Positions 12,131 through 24,360 of a stretch of 64,000 nt of DNA are shown piece after piece. The stretch spans positions 3,968,001 through 4,032,000 of the forward strand of contig JAPQWV010000050.1 of NCBI GenBank assembly GCA_027422505.1. The letters run 5' to 3'. The translations under genes were made by a program, and so were the position numbers. Under the pieces are notes generated by a model that was given only the letters and a program-made list of their open reading frames with translations, searched no databases and was not told where the DNA came from. Position 1 is the stretch's first letter. Every line of letters begins with the position of its first letter. Source of the stretch: Craterostigma plantagineum (lineage: Eukaryota; Streptophyta; Magnoliopsida; Lamiales; Linderniaceae).

Positions 12131-13542
12131 GATGGAAGATTCGGCTACACCCAAAAACCTGGATCCTCAGTTCGAGGAAGTGGCGGGGGACGACTCATTA
12201 GAGCGGGCTACCACCCCGGCACCGGCTCCTGTCGTGTTAGCGCCGGAGACGCCGATCACTCTGACCGCCGCGCAGCTAGATCTCCTGGTGCATAACACAG
12301 CACCCTCGCTGAGAGAAGAAAGAAGCGAGGGGAGCGAAAGAAGGCCAAGTCACATGACGAAACGGAGCGAGTAGACGGCCGATTCACAGAAGTAACCGGG
12401 GAGAACGAACCAGAGATGCGACCCCAAGGAACACCCTCGGAACCTAGCAAAGTTCCAAGGCAGTCGTCGGAATCTGAAAACGAGTCAAAAAGGAGAGCCG
12501 GATCTCCCGAAATCACCAAGCGCCCCGGAAGGCACGTGGGATCTGGGGAATCGGTTCAAAGGAAGGGAGAGGAGCGAGATAATGTAGGCCAGGCAGATAA
12601 AAATGCCCGGACCCCCACGCGAATCTCCGAGGGGTCTGTCAGCAAAACTCGAGACCATGCCAAGGAGGTGGGGAGTCCCAAGAGACGAAAAAAGGTCACG
12701 TTGCATCCAGAGGGAAAAGAGGAAGCTTGGGCAAGAAAGAGAAGGAGCTGCGAGATCAACTAGCGGACCTCAAACAAGTAGTAGACGGGGTCAGAAGCAG
12801 GACTATGCCCTCGAGAATAGGAGAAGGGCTGATAGCAGGAACGCCCTTCGCAAAAGAACTACTAGTGGGGGAGGTCTCGTCTTACTTTAAGCAACTACCC
12901 TACGAGTACGATGGAACAACGGATCCCGTGGAGCACGTCCTACGCTTTCAAAATGCTATTTTACTGCATGACTTCTCAGACGGGGTCAAATGTAGGGTGT
13001 TCCTAACCACCTTAGTAAGGGCGGCTCAACAATGGTTCAGCCAGTTAGCGCCCAGATCCATCAAGTCTTTCGAAGAGTTCCAGTTGATGTTTATAACCCA
13101 GTTCGCTAGTGCCAGAAAGCAGCCTAAATCTGATACGTCACTCTTTCAAGTACGGCAGGGGGAAGGCGAAAGTCTCCGAGCGTATATAAGCAGGTTCAAC
13201 ATCGCCGCTCTGGAAGTGCCAGCGGCCACGCCCTCAGTCAAGGTGAGCGCCCTGATAAATGGGCTCCGGGATGGGGATTTCTTCGCTTCCCTCTCCAAGA
13301 GACCCCCGCCGACTTTCGAAGATTTGATGTTAAGGGCGGATAAATACATCAATTTAGAGGAAAGCAAAATGGCCAAAGCACAAGAAGAAAAGCAGATAGT
13401 TACGCCAAAAAATGAAGGGGCTGTGAGGAACCAAGGCCAGGGGAAACCACAGCTGCGAGCACCCTACAAGGAACCTTGGGGATCTCCACCCAGAGCGCTG
13501 CGAAGGTTCATGCCGTTACGCGCCAACCCGGAAGAGGTCCTA
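12131..13542 (+). pseudogene. Tat gag, first part, frameshifted and split by the Tekay insertion
   Basis: The gag starts in the reading frame of the ATG at 12131, which has an acidic N-terminus and reaches a stop near 12374. The coding signal then moves through two other frames before becoming a clean open frame from about 12727. From there it encodes a typical Retrotrans_gag domain: LPYEYDGTTDPVEHVLRFQN, AQQWFSQLAPRSIKSFEEF, SLRAYISRFN and ALINGLRDGDFFASL, followed by a lysine-rich tail. Coding is cut at 13542 by the Tekay 5' LTR and resumes in the same frame at 23456 after the duplicated tccta. The shifts in the 5' part mean no full capsid protein can be made. Confidence 0.75.
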
Positions 13543-16173
13543 TGTAATACCCGTAAACTTAATACGGAATTTTGTTGAAATTATCTGTATACTGATTTTT
13601 CAAAATAAGAAATAGGATCACAAAATTTAAAATTTGCACAATGAAAATATGAATTTATTAATTTCGTTAGTTCGGAATTTATTTCGAGTTTGATCAAAGA
13701 ATTTAAATACAAATATATAATAGAATAACTTAGTTGGGCTTCACATAATATTTGAAGCTAGGCCCAATTAATGGAGATAAGATTTGAGAAAAAAAAAATT
13801 AACGTAAGACTTAGGAAAATGAGATTACTACCTTGTCTAATCAATTTGGTAATTTCGATGAAGAATACTTATCTAAACAAATCGTTGATACCAAGAGTTA
13901 CTTAGTAGGAAAGCAATATAATGAAAAGAACTGTGATATTGAACTACGAAAGGAAGAAATAGGGAATAAGGTACTTCAAACACAAAACCTTCGAACAACA
14001 CAAAGAAGTAAAGGCGCAGAGGTAAATATCTTATTTATACAATGTTACTTTTCAAAACATAATGTTGGATTTCACATTTTTCCTTAACTCATGTGATTAA
14101 AAGTTAATTCGTGTGAAGAACTCGAGATGATTCGGTGGGTTCATGGAAACAACTCGACATTTAACATGTTTAGGGTTTTGTGGCTTTTCAGTCAATATAC
14201 ATATCAATGAATTAATGAGTTTCGAACACATAAGATACTCTTATGTTTCGATGTTTTCCTAAGCTTAGGTTAATCTCCAAGACAACTATAAGGGTGGGTT
14301 AGTTTGGAATTATAAGGGTTTCGACAGAACAGTGATAGATTTTGGAAGTTTCGACATTATCACAATAACAAGGTTCTCGACATTTGTAAGATGTCGACAT
14401 TGATTAAAGACCTCGAGATTTACATAGAACGAAGTCGACCCTCATCACAGTACTCGACATCTTTTTATTATTATTATTTGCAAGATCTTGACACCTTAGA
14501 GTATGAAACCTCGATATTATTTATTTCTATGTCTCGACATTTTCAAGGGATAGAATAGATCTCGACATTTATATTGTTTAAGTCTCGACATTACTAGTCA
14601 ACTTCGACATTTAGAAGTTCGACATTTAATTCCTTGATAGATCTCAATAACATTAAGTTCGATATTTGCTATTCAATGAAAGATATCGACAAGTGCTTTT
14701 CAACAATAAGATCTCGAGATCTGCAATAAAGAGAATTTGAGATGCTTCATAAATCGATTTTTGAAAACGTATTATAGATACATGTCGAGACAATAGTGAA
14801 AGGATATCTCGACATTTTACAATGGTTCGACTTTTTCAAATGATGATCTCGACATTTGTATAATTCGACATCTTTATATGTCTCGACTTTTTCATAACCT
14901 ATAATAAGATCTCGACATTTTATATGTCTCGATATTTTGAGGGATAAGATGTCGACATGTGTGAGATTTCGACATTGTGTTTTAATTAATAAATTTTCGG
15001 TATTTTAGGATTTTTGCTATATCTAGGGTTTTCAATATTTTAGGGTTTATTTATTTTTAGAAATATCATTATTTTTAGGTTTTCATAAATTTTAGGGTTT
15101 TCTATAATTAGGGTTTGGGAACTTGAAAACTTATACAGTTTAGCAAATATACTGATATGATAATATTTATTTATTCAGAGGATCGATATATAGGGACTAC
15201 ACCGGACTTTTTATTTGACAATAGCAGGAGGACAGGTAGGTGGATTATCCATCTACAATACGTAAACACAATTATGTGTTTCATATGATTATGTGATTTA
15301 CGTGACTTATGTGATTTATATGTTTTACGTACGTTTTATATAAATCATGTTTTATGATATTTTTATATGCATGGCACGTGCATATCACATTAGAGCGAAA
15401 AATAGTTATACCATGATGTGACGATAGGACATGAGATATGGACGTACGGGGTAGAATGAGATGTTTGTGATTGGCGACTCTTAGAGGAGTTGAGGTTGGG
15501 CTCACTGGGCACCTGGCGGAGACAGACGTGATCGATCTGTCTACACGGACGTGATCGATTCGGGGTGCATACCGCCGGATGGGATTTTATTTGTGATTAG
15601 TGCGGGAGATATACGACCTGGTAGGAGGACATTGACGTGATCGATCAGTGCACTACCGGCGTAGCTCGCCGCGAGACTTGGGGGTGGCCTCTCAGTAGTC
15701 TATTGCGCGCGGAGGTGTCGAGCCTAACCTAGGGCCCTGTATTGTGTGAAATAGGAATGTGGAAAAGGAAAGAGTGTGCATTATATCATGTTGTGAGATA
15801 CCGGGATCGGGGCTGAGTGCACACTTGCATACATGCATTTTATTCACCTACTGGGCAAATTGCTCAGTGTTTACGTGTTGTAGGTACTGAGTCCGACGCT
15901 GATACGCGTCGAGACTAAGGCGGCTGGTGGCGGTGCTCCACGGACTTTTGAGGGCGGTGCGGTACATGGATGAAGACCTGTGGAGCGTCTGTAGAATTTT
16001 GTTCTTTTGATATTTTTGGGGCTTCGGCCCGTGTACAGAGATAACGATGTAGACGTATATTTTTTTATATTAGTGTATATTATTTTAGGAAAAGTTTTAA
16101 TTAGACGGGCCTTCCGCGACTTACGTTGCGGAAATCCGCCACTAATCTTAATTAGAGAAGTAGAGTCGCCACA
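13543..16173 (+). repeat. 5' LTR of the Tekay element
   Basis: 2631 bp from tgtaataccc to gccaca. It holds a dense array of tcgacattt-like motifs (14150-14990), an agggttt-rich stretch (14995-15125), copies of gacgtgatcgat (15525-15650) and a GC-richer 3' third. There is no large open frame that looks like a gene. LTRs of this length are usual for the Del/Tekay lineage. Confidence 0.93.
14150..14990 (+). repeat. Array of about 30 tcgacatt motifs in the LTR
   Basis: I count about thirty near-copies of tctcgacattt (variants ttcgacatt, ctcgatatt, tgtcgacat, ctcgactttt), nearly all on the same strand and spaced irregularly by roughly 10-45 bp. The same array is at 21428-22260 in the 3' LTR. Spacing is too irregular for a tandem satellite. 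Confidence 0.75.
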
Positions 16174-16175
16174 GG

Positions 16176-16193
16176 TGGTATCAGAGCTTCGGT
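16176..16193 (+). other. Primer-binding site of the Tekay element (tRNA-iMet)
   Basis: tggtatcagagcttcggt lies two bases after the 5' LTR. The tggtatcagagc core is the standard complement of the initiator-methionine tRNA 3' end used by plant chromoviruses and many copia elements. Confidence 0.9.
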
Positions 16194-16334
16194 TTTAGAT
16201 TCTGAAGACTGTCCATGTACTGCCGCTCAAAAGCCTGGAGAACCAGCCTGGCCTGTAAGTTTACTTCTTGAGTACGTGATTACGTGTTATTTGATATATG
16301 TGCTTTCTATAACGGATTGTAGAACTAGTTGAAA

Positions 16335-17349
16335 ATGCCGAGGACACGTAGAGAAGTGGGTGAAACTAGTCGTAGGGCGTGTTCCGAATCCCCACCGAAT
16401 GAGGACCGCACTACCATCCATCAATTAACCGATCTGATCGGACGACAGTCAGATCAGATTAATGACCTCATACACCGTCAAAATTCCTCGGAACGTCACT
16501 CATCCCCTGGCTTAGAACGTGCAGAAGCAGCCGGGGAAAGGTTCCGACGGTTAAACCCCCTTCGTTCGAGGAGGCAGTCGATCCTACCGTTGCGGAGGAT
16601 TGGCTCAGAACAATAGAAAATATGTTCCGCATTAGCCATCTGCCTGATACTGAAAAGGTGACATGTGCCGCCTTTATGTTACGTGGGAACGCGGTCTACT
16701 GGTGGGACACCATTCAGGTGCTCGAAGATCCCACTACGATGACCTGGGAAAGATTCAAAACGCTCTTCCGGGGCAAATACTTTACCGCACCTGATAGAGC
16801 ACAGAAGCTGAATGAATTCATAAACCTGAAACAAGGAGGGATGTCCGTGGCCGACTACATTCGTAAGTTTGAGCAACTCTCGAGGTTTGTGCCGCATATA
16901 GTGGCTACAGATGAGCTGAAGATCGAACGTTTTCTGGAAGGTCTCAAACCCGAGATCTTCCGAAATGTAAGCATGTACGATACCGAGGGAAAGACTTACG
17001 CTCGTATCGCTGAACGAGCAATATTAGAAGAGCAAGCAGAGAGTAGAGTTACCAAGGCTCAAGATGCAAAGCGACGGGTAGAAGTGCAACAAGGAGGAGG
17101 AATCGGAAACGCCCGTTCTTTGGCAAGAATCTGAACAATCGTGGAAATCAACCAGGCCAGCAGAACTGGAGACCGAGGCCAAACCAAGGACTAGCTAACG
17201 TTTCAAACCGACCCCTAAACACTGTATCTCAGTGTCGGCAGTGTGGGCGCTACCACTACGGAGTATGCCATCGGCCGAGACCAAACCCAACTCCCCAGTG
17301 TTTTCGATGTGGAAAAATTGGCCACTATGCCAGGGTCTGTAATGAGAAA
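16335..17349 (+). pseudogene. Tekay gag (frameshifted)
   Basis: Starts at the ATG at 16335 (MPRTRREVGETSRR). The coding frame breaks at a run of five C (16556-16560), where one base seems lost, and continues from 16622 with a Retrotrans_gag domain (FMLRGNAVYWWDT, WERFKTLFRGKYF, SVADYIRKFEQLSRF). It breaks again near 17107 and then reads a Cys-rich end: QCRQCGRYHYGVC and a zinc knuckle QCFRCGKIGHYARVC with C-x2-C-x4-H-x4-C spacing at about 17300-17343. Two frameshifts prevent a full-length product. Confidence 0.85.
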
Positions 17350-18024
17350 ATGCCGCAAACTTTGAATCAGCCCTTAATCCGACCTCCACAGGTACCAGCA
17401 CGCGTTTTTACTTTGACCAATGAGGAGGCCGAAGCAAATCCTTCCGTAGTAACGGGTACGTTGACTATCTATAACGTGCCCACTTCTGTGTTGATTGACT
17501 CTGGGGCTACACATTCATTCGTGTCAGCCAAATATGTGGAAAAGGTGGGAGTTTCTCCTACCTTAGCTGAGTGCAATTACATAGTTACCCTACCACACGG
17601 TGATCCGACGCGCACTAACCAAGTGCTGGGAGGATGTTCCGTGAACATTGAGGGTAGAGATCTGAGCGTCGACCTGATTGTGATCCCAATGAACGACTAT
17701 GATGTTATTTTTGGGATGGATTGGCTTTCGAAATACGGAGCCATCATAAATTGCAACAAAAAGGTCGTAAAATTTCAACTGCCCGAAGAAAAGGTGTTCA
17801 CTTTTTCGGGAAAGACTACTTTGAATCATATTCCGCGAATCTCTGCGCTGAAGGCTCAACGACTATTGAGAGCTGATTGTGAGTCTTATCTAGTATATGC
17901 GGTGAAGGCAGAAGAGCTACCTCAGCCAGAACTGAAGGACGTACCGATAGTTAATGAGTATATTGATGTATTTCCCGATGATCTCCCGGGTTACCCCCTG
18001 ATCGAGAAATACAGTTTACGATAG
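17350..18024 (+). pseudogene. Tekay protease region
   Basis: Aspartic protease with the catalytic motif LIDSGATHSFV and the downstream flap-type segment DYDVIFGMDWLSKYGAIINC. The frame is open from the end of gag to a stop at 18022-18024. The normal junction to reverse transcriptase is broken by a one-base loss near 17990, so protease and RT are in different frames here. In the family they form one polyprotein. Confidence 0.85.
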
Positions 18025-18029
18025 ATCTG

Positions 18030-19385
18030 ATGCCGGGGTCCGCCCCAATTTCTAAAGCTCCTTATCGCCTAGCGCCGAATGAACTGAAGGAGTTGAAAGA
18101 ACAGCTAGAGGACTTGTTGCAGAAAGGGTTTATTCAACCCAGTTTTTCACCATGGGGAGCGCCGGTGTTATTCGTACGGAAGAAAGACGGATCGATGCGA
18201 CTATGCATCGACTATAGGGAGCTGAATAAGATCACGATCAAGAATAAATATCCGTTGCCGAGGATCGATGATCTATTCGACCAACTACAGGGTGCTACGG
18301 TATTCTCGAAAATTGACCTCCGTTCGGGATACCATCAGTTGAAAATCAGGGAGGTAGATGTTCCTAAAACAGCATTCAGTACAAGGTACGGCCATTACGA
18401 GTTTCTGGTCATGCCTTTTGGACTGACAAATGCCCTAACTGCTTTTATGGATCTTATGAACCGAGTCTTTAAAGACTATCTCGACCGCTTCGTAATCGTC
18501 TTTATTGACGACATTCTGATCTATTCTAAGACGAAAGAAGAACACGAGAGTCAATTACGAATCGTCTTAGGGACCTTGCGTGAGAAACAGCTCTACGCCA
18601 AATTCAAGAAATGCGAATTTTGGCTTGAGCAAGTAGCCTTCTTGGGACACGTGATTTCCGGGAGTGGAATCTCCGTGGACCCGAGTAAGATTGAGGCCGT
18701 GAACAATTGGCCACGACCAACTACTCCGACCGAGGTTCGAAGTTTTCTTGGGCTTGCGGGATATTACCGTAAGTTCATAGCTGACTTCTCTAGCATTGCC
18801 TCGACTTTGACGAATTTGACCAGAAAGAACGTGCCTTTCAAATGGACTGAAGCGTGCGAAGAAAGTTTTCAGGAGCTGAAGAAGCGACTCACTTCTGCTC
18901 CTATTCTGACTATACCCTCGGGAACTGGAGGATTCTCGGTCTATAGCGACGCCTCGAAGAATGGACTAGGATGCGTATTGATGCAGAATGGTAAAGTAAT
19001 CGCGTATGCCTCCAGACAACTGAAGGAGTACGAGAAGAATTATCCGACCTATGATCTAGAACTAGCAGCAGTGGTCTTTGCCTTAAAGATCTGGAGACAT
19101 TACCTTTACGGAGAAAGGTGCGAGATCTTCACAGACCATAAAAGCCTGAAGTACTTCTTCACCCAAAAGGAATTAAACATGCGACAACGACGATGGCTGG
19201 AACTTGTAAAAGACAACGACTGCGTTATCAATTATCATCCAGGCAAAGCGAACGTAGTCGCAGACGCGCTTAGTCGAAAGGTGATGAGTACGGAATTGCA
19301 CAAGCTTGGAGTGGAAATAGTCAATTTGGGCGAAGTCGAAACGAAACTAGCAACGCTGACTCTTCAGCCGACGTTGCTAGAATGA
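18030..19385 (+). pseudogene. Tekay reverse transcriptase and RNase H
   Basis: An open frame of 451 codons covering the whole RT and RNase H. RT motifs in order: [32 protein letters not shown], the catalytic FIDDILIYS and [13 protein letters not shown]. RNase H follows with [36 protein letters not shown] and FTDHKSLKY. Catalytic acidic residues are in place. The frame ends at TGA 19383-19385, which stands where the linker to integrase should continue; a CGA to TGA change by deamination at a methylated CpG is a simple explanation (inference). Confidence 0.9.
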
Positions 19386-20790
19386 ATTCAAAGAGCACAA
19401 GAAGAGGATGAATTCTACCTAAAGGCGAAGAATACACTACCCGAAGACTCTGAAATCCGGGCAGATGGAACCTTATTATACAAGAATCGGCTATATGTGC
19501 CCAACGACGAGGAGTTACGACGAACGGTAATGACAGAAGCCCACGCAACAACATACTCTGTACATCCGGGAGCTACAAAGATGTACCAAGATTTGCGGAT
19601 GATATATTGGTGGCCGGGAATGAAGAAGGATATCGCCACATTCGTAAGTAGATGTATGACGTGCCAGCTGATCAAAGCAGAACACCGGCGACCAGCTGGA
19701 ACTCTGCAGCCCTTACCAATTCCCGAATGGAAATGGGACCATATCACGATGGACTTCGTCGTTGGTTTGCCTAAAATGACGAAAGGCCACGATGCTATTT
19801 GGGTGATCGTGGATCGCCTAATCAAATCAGCCCATTTCATTCCTATCAGCTCTACTTTTTCCATGGAACGGTATGCTGAATTATATATTCAGGAAATTGT
19901 TCGACTCCATGGAATTCCAATTTCTATTGTCTCGGATCGAGATTCGAGATACCTATCCAACTTCTGGCAGAGCTTACAAAACTAAGCTCTCGTTCAGTAC
20001 TGCATATCATCCCCAGACCGACGGACAGTCTGAACGGACGATCCAAACCCTTGAGGACATGTTACGAGCGTGCGTGCTAGATTTCAAGGGAAACTGGAGT
20101 AAGTACTTGCCGCTGATCGAATTCTCCTACAACAATAGCTTCCACGCTACAATCGGAATGGCGCCGTACGAGGCATTATACGGGCGCAAATGCCGATCCC
20201 CAGTCCATTGGGACGAAATCGGCGAACGAGCTTTATTAGGACCTGATATGATCCGAGAAACAACCGAAGCAGTGACCAAAATTAGAGAGAGAATGCGAAC
20301 GGCTCAAAGTCGACAGAAGAGCTATGCAGATCATCGACGACGACCCTTGGAGTTCGCAGAAGACGATCAAGTATTTCTAAAGATTTCCCCAATGAAAGGA
20401 GTAAAGCGTTTTGGAAAGAAGGGCAAACTAAGTCCTAGATACATAGGCCCCTTCAAGATAGTTAAACGAGTCGGCGAGGTTGCGTATCAGTTAGAATTGC
20501 CGACTTCCCTGTCGCAAGTTCACGACGTATTTCACGTATCGACATTACGAAAATACGTCACGGACCCGAGTCATGTGATCCAGAATGAACTTCTTTATCA
20601 AAAACTCAAGCCTGACTTGAGTTACGAAGAGAAGCCCGTAGAGATTTTGATGTACGAGTCGAAACGACTACGGAATAAGACTATTCCGCTAGTTAAAGTT
20701 CTGTGGCAGAATCGATCAGTTGAGGAAGCCACGTGGGAGCGTGAGGATGAAATGAGAGTTCGTTATCCGGAGTTATTCCAGTCGGCATAA
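19386..20790 (+). pseudogene. Tekay integrase with C-terminal chromodomain-like region (deletion)
   Basis: The zinc-binding HHCC segment ([13 protein letters not shown]), the first core Asp ([12 protein letters not shown]) and the second ([10 protein letters not shown]) lie at 19497-19980. A small deletion at about 19977 changes frame, after which the Glu-bearing helix ([20 protein letters not shown]), [18 protein letters not shown] and the [19 protein letters not shown] fold follow to 20790. The end, [19 protein letters not shown], is the short chromodomain of Tekay-type chromoviruses, thought to guide integration to heterochromatin. The deletion removes residues between the second Asp and the Glu, so integrase is not functional in this copy. 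Confidence 0.88.
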
Positions 20791-20810
20791 TTTCGGGGAC
20801 GAAATTCTTT

Positions 20811-20823
20811 TAAGGGGGGAGAA
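20811..20823 (+). other. Polypurine tract of the Tekay element
   Basis: taaggggggagaa directly before the 3' LTR start tgtaatac; the plus-strand primer for reverse transcription. The preceding ttcggggacgaaattc is a common lineage signature. Confidence 0.88.
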
Positions 20824-23450
20824 TGTAATACACGTAAACTTAATACGGAATTTTGTTGAAATTATCTGTATACTGATTTTTCAAAATAAGAAATAGGATC
20901 ACAAAATTTAAAATTTGCACAATGAAAATATGAATTTATTAATTTCGTTAGTTCGGAATTTATTTCGAGTTTGATCAAAAAATTTAAATACAAATATATA
21001 ATAGAATAACTTAGTTGGGCTTCACATAATATTTGAAGCTAGGCCCAATTAATGGAGATAAGATTTGAGAAAAAAAATAACGTAAGACTTAGGAAAATGA
21101 GATTACTACCTTGTCTAATCAATTTGGTAATTTCGATGAAGAATACTTATCTAAACAAATCGTTGATACCAAGAGTTACTTAGTAGGAAAGCAATATAAT
21201 GAAAAGAACTGTGATATTGAACTACGAAAGGAAGAAATAGGGAATAAGGTACTTCAAACACAAAACCTTCGAACAACACAAAGAAGTAAAGGCGCAGAGG
21301 TAAATATCTTATTTATACAATGTTACTTTTCAAAAGATAATGTTGGATTTCACATTTTTCCTTAACTCATGTGATTAAAAGTTAATTCGTGTGAAGATCT
21401 CGAGATGATTCGGTGGGTTCATGGAAACAACTCGACATTTAACATGTTTAGGGTTTTGTGGCTTTTCAGTCAATATACATATCAATGAATTAATGACTTT
21501 CGAACACATAAGATACTCTTATGTTTCGATGTTTTCCTAAGCTTAGGTTACTCTCCAAGACAACTATAAGGGTGGATTAGTTTGGAATTATAAGGGTTTC
21601 GATAGAACAGTGATAGATTTTGGAAGTTTCGACATTATCACAATAACAAGGTTCTCGACATTTGTAAGATGTCGACATTGATTAAAGACCTCAAGATTTA
21701 CATAGAACGAAGTCGACCCTCATCACAGTACTCGACATCTTTTTATTATTATTATTTGCAAGATCTCGACACCTTAGAGTATGAAACCTCGATATTATTT
21801 ATTTCTATGTCTCGACATTTTCAAGGGATAGAATAGATCTCGACATTTATATTGTTTAAGTCTCGACATTACTAGTCAACTTCGACATTTAGAAGTTCGA
21901 CATTTAATTCCTTGATAGATCTCAATAACATTAAGTTCGATATTTGCTATTCAATGAAAGATATCGACAAGTGCTTTTCAACAATAAGATCTCGAGATCT
22001 GCAATAAAGAGAATTTGAGATGCTTCATAAATCGATTTTTGAAAACGTATTATAGATACATGTCGAGACAATAGTGAAAGAATATCTCGACATTTTACAA
22101 TGGTTCGACTTTTTCAAATGATGATCTCGACATTTGTATAATTCGACATCTTTATATGTCTCGACTTTTTCATAACCTATAATAAGATCTCGACATTTTA
22201 TATGTCTCGATATTTTGAGGGATAAGATGTCGACATGTGTGAGATTTCGACATTGTGTTTTAATTAATAAATTTTCGGTATTTTAGGATTTTTGCTATAT
22301 CTAGGGTTTTCAATATTTTAGGGTTTATTTATTTTTAGAAATATCATTATTTTTAGGTTTTCATAAATTTTAGGGTTTTCTATAATTAGGGTTTGGGAAC
22401 TTGAAAACTTATACAGTTTAGCAAATATACTGATATGATAATATTTATTTATTCAGAGGATCGATATATAGGGACTACACCGGACTTTTTATTTGACAAT
22501 AGCAGGAGGACAGGTAGGTGGATTATCCATCTACAATACGTAAACACAATTATGTGTTTCATATGATTATGTGATTTACGTGACTTATGTGATTTATATG
22601 TTTTACGTACGTTTTATATAAATCATGTTTTATGATATTTTTATATGCATGGCACGTGCATATCACGTTAGAGCGAAAAATAGTTATACCATGATGTGAC
22701 GATAGGACATGAGATATGGACGTACGGGGTAGAATGAGATGTTTGTGATTGGCGACTCTTAGAGGAGTCGAGGTTGGGCTCACTGGGCACCTGGCGGAGA
22801 CAGACGTGATCGATCTGTCTACCCGGACGTGATCGATTCGGGGTGCATACCGCCGGATGGGATTTTATTTGTGATTAGTGCGGGAGGTATACGACCTGGT
22901 AGGAGGACATTGACGTGATCGATCAGTGCACTACCGGCGTAGCTCGCCGCGAGACTTGGGGGTGGCCTCTCAGTAGTCTATTGCGCGCGGAGGTGTCGAG
23001 CCTAACCTAGGGCCCTGTATTGTGTGAAATAGGAATGTGGGAAAAGAAAGAGTGTGCATTATATCATGTTGTGAGATACCGGGATCGGGGCTGAGTGCAC
23101 ACTTGCATACATGCATTTTATTCACCTACTGGGCAAATTGCTCAGTGTTTACGTGTTGTAGGTACTGAGTCGACGCTGATACGCGTCGAGACTAAGGCGG
23201 CTGGTGGCGGTGCTCCACGGACTTTTGAGGGCGGTGCGGTACATGGATGAAGACCTGTGGAGCGTCTGTAGAATTTTGTTCTTTTGATATTTTTGGGGCT
23301 TCGGCCCATGTATAGAGATAACGATGTAGACGTATTTTTTTTATATTAGTGTATATTATTTTAGGAAAAAGTTTTAATTAGACGGGCCTTACGCGACTTA
23401 CGTTGCGGAAATCCGCCACTAATCTTAATTAGAGAAGTAGAGTAACCACA
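20824..23450 (+). repeat. 3' LTR of the Tekay element
   Basis: 2627 bp, about 99% identical to the 5' LTR by eye. Most differences are transitions or one-base length changes in homopolymers. Ends aaccaca and is followed by the target copy tccta. Confidence 0.93.
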
Positions 23451-23455
23451 TCCTA

Positions 23456-23860
23456 GCTGTGGCGGGACGACATCCTGCCTTGAGGAAGCCTCTCGCAGGA
23501 TCTTCATGACCTTCTAGACCTTATTCTAATTTATATTGTTGTTTTCATAATGAATACGGACATCACACTAACAACTGTTATCATTTGAAGGATGAGATAG
23601 AAAGGCTCATACAAGCAGGACATCTGAAGGAGTTTGTCCGTCAAGGACCTGAGCCCAGCCCTCCGGAAAAACGAAAAGGAGGAAGGAGGACCTGCGCCAA
23701 ACAAGGGGAGGCCGTTACCCCCACCACCGAATAAGGGCGCCCCAGGTCCATCAAGGACCCCCATCCTAATCATCGTCGGAGGTCCCAGCAGCGGAGGCTC
23801 TAACCGAGCTAGAAAGTCTACGCAAGGACGACGGGGGAGCTCCGATCACGGGGATTGATG
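23456..23860 (+). pseudogene. Tat gag, second part (zinc knuckle and linker)
   Basis: Continues the gag frame interrupted at 13542. A zinc-knuckle-like YCCFHNEYGHHTNNC and the helix HLKDEIERLIQAGHLKEFV are typical of Tat gags. An in-frame TGA occurs at 23508-23510 before the knuckle. The basic, proline-rich linker afterwards shifts frame before the protease. Confidence 0.75.
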
Positions 23861-24360
23861 GGGCACACGGAGGCCGTCGCAATGTACAATTCGGATCGGA
23901 AGACGAGGCACATGTCACTAGGCCACACAACGACGCCCTAGTCATTACGACGCATATCGCGGGATATGATGTGTCCCGAGTCTTCATAGACGGGGGAAGC
24001 TCGGGCGACATCATATTCCTGGACTGCTTTAAGAAAATGGGCCTGGGAGTGGAGCTCCGACCAGTCTCCACTGCCTTATATGGATTCGGGGGACCCGGGA
24101 TACAGCCCCTGGGAGAAATAACGTTGCCCGTAGGAATGGGAAGGGAACCGGTTCGGGTTGTAAAAACGATCAACTTCCTTGTGGTGGATATCGCTTCCTC
24201 CTATAATGTCATTCTGGGATGGCCTGCCATCAACGAATTCAGGGCAATCCCCTCCACCTATCACTTAAAAATCAAGTTCCCCGTAGGGGAGCGCATAGGG
24301 GAAATCATGGGGGACCAGCAGAGTTCCCGCGGTGCTACGCCAATGAGGTCAAAGCAGTGA
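23861..24360 (+). pseudogene. Tat protease region
   Basis: Aspartic-protease fold with the active-site motif FIDGGSSGDIIF and the Tat-typical segments PVGMGREPVRVVKTINFLVV and SSYNVILGWPAINEFRAI, then YHLKIKFPVGERIG. The open frame ends at the TGA 24358-24360; reverse transcriptase continues in another frame from about 24219, so there is a frameshift in the 24.3-kb region. Confidence 0.82.

Larger units (their letters stand above)
13543..23450 (+). mobile_element. Tekay (Del)-type chromovirus inserted in the Tat gag
   Basis: A complete-length Ty3-gypsy element of 9.9 kb with LTRs at 13543-16173 and 20824-23450, a tRNA-iMet primer-binding site, a purine tract, gag, protease, RT, RNase H, integrase and a C-terminal chromodomain-like region ([14 protein letters not shown] and [12 protein letters not shown]). 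It is flanked by the exact 5-bp duplication tccta (13538-13542 and 23451-23455). The 2.63-kb LTRs differ at roughly 25-30 places by eye, about 1%, so the insertion is recent. Coding is nevertheless broken by single-base losses near 16560, 17107 and 17990, a TGA at 19383-19385 and a short deletion near 19977. Confidence 0.92.

Noticed and set aside
14150..14990. tcgacatt array as a possible CRISPR-like array
   Set aside because: Repeat is short, degenerate and irregularly spaced, and lies in a plant LTR; no spacers of constant length and no cas genes.
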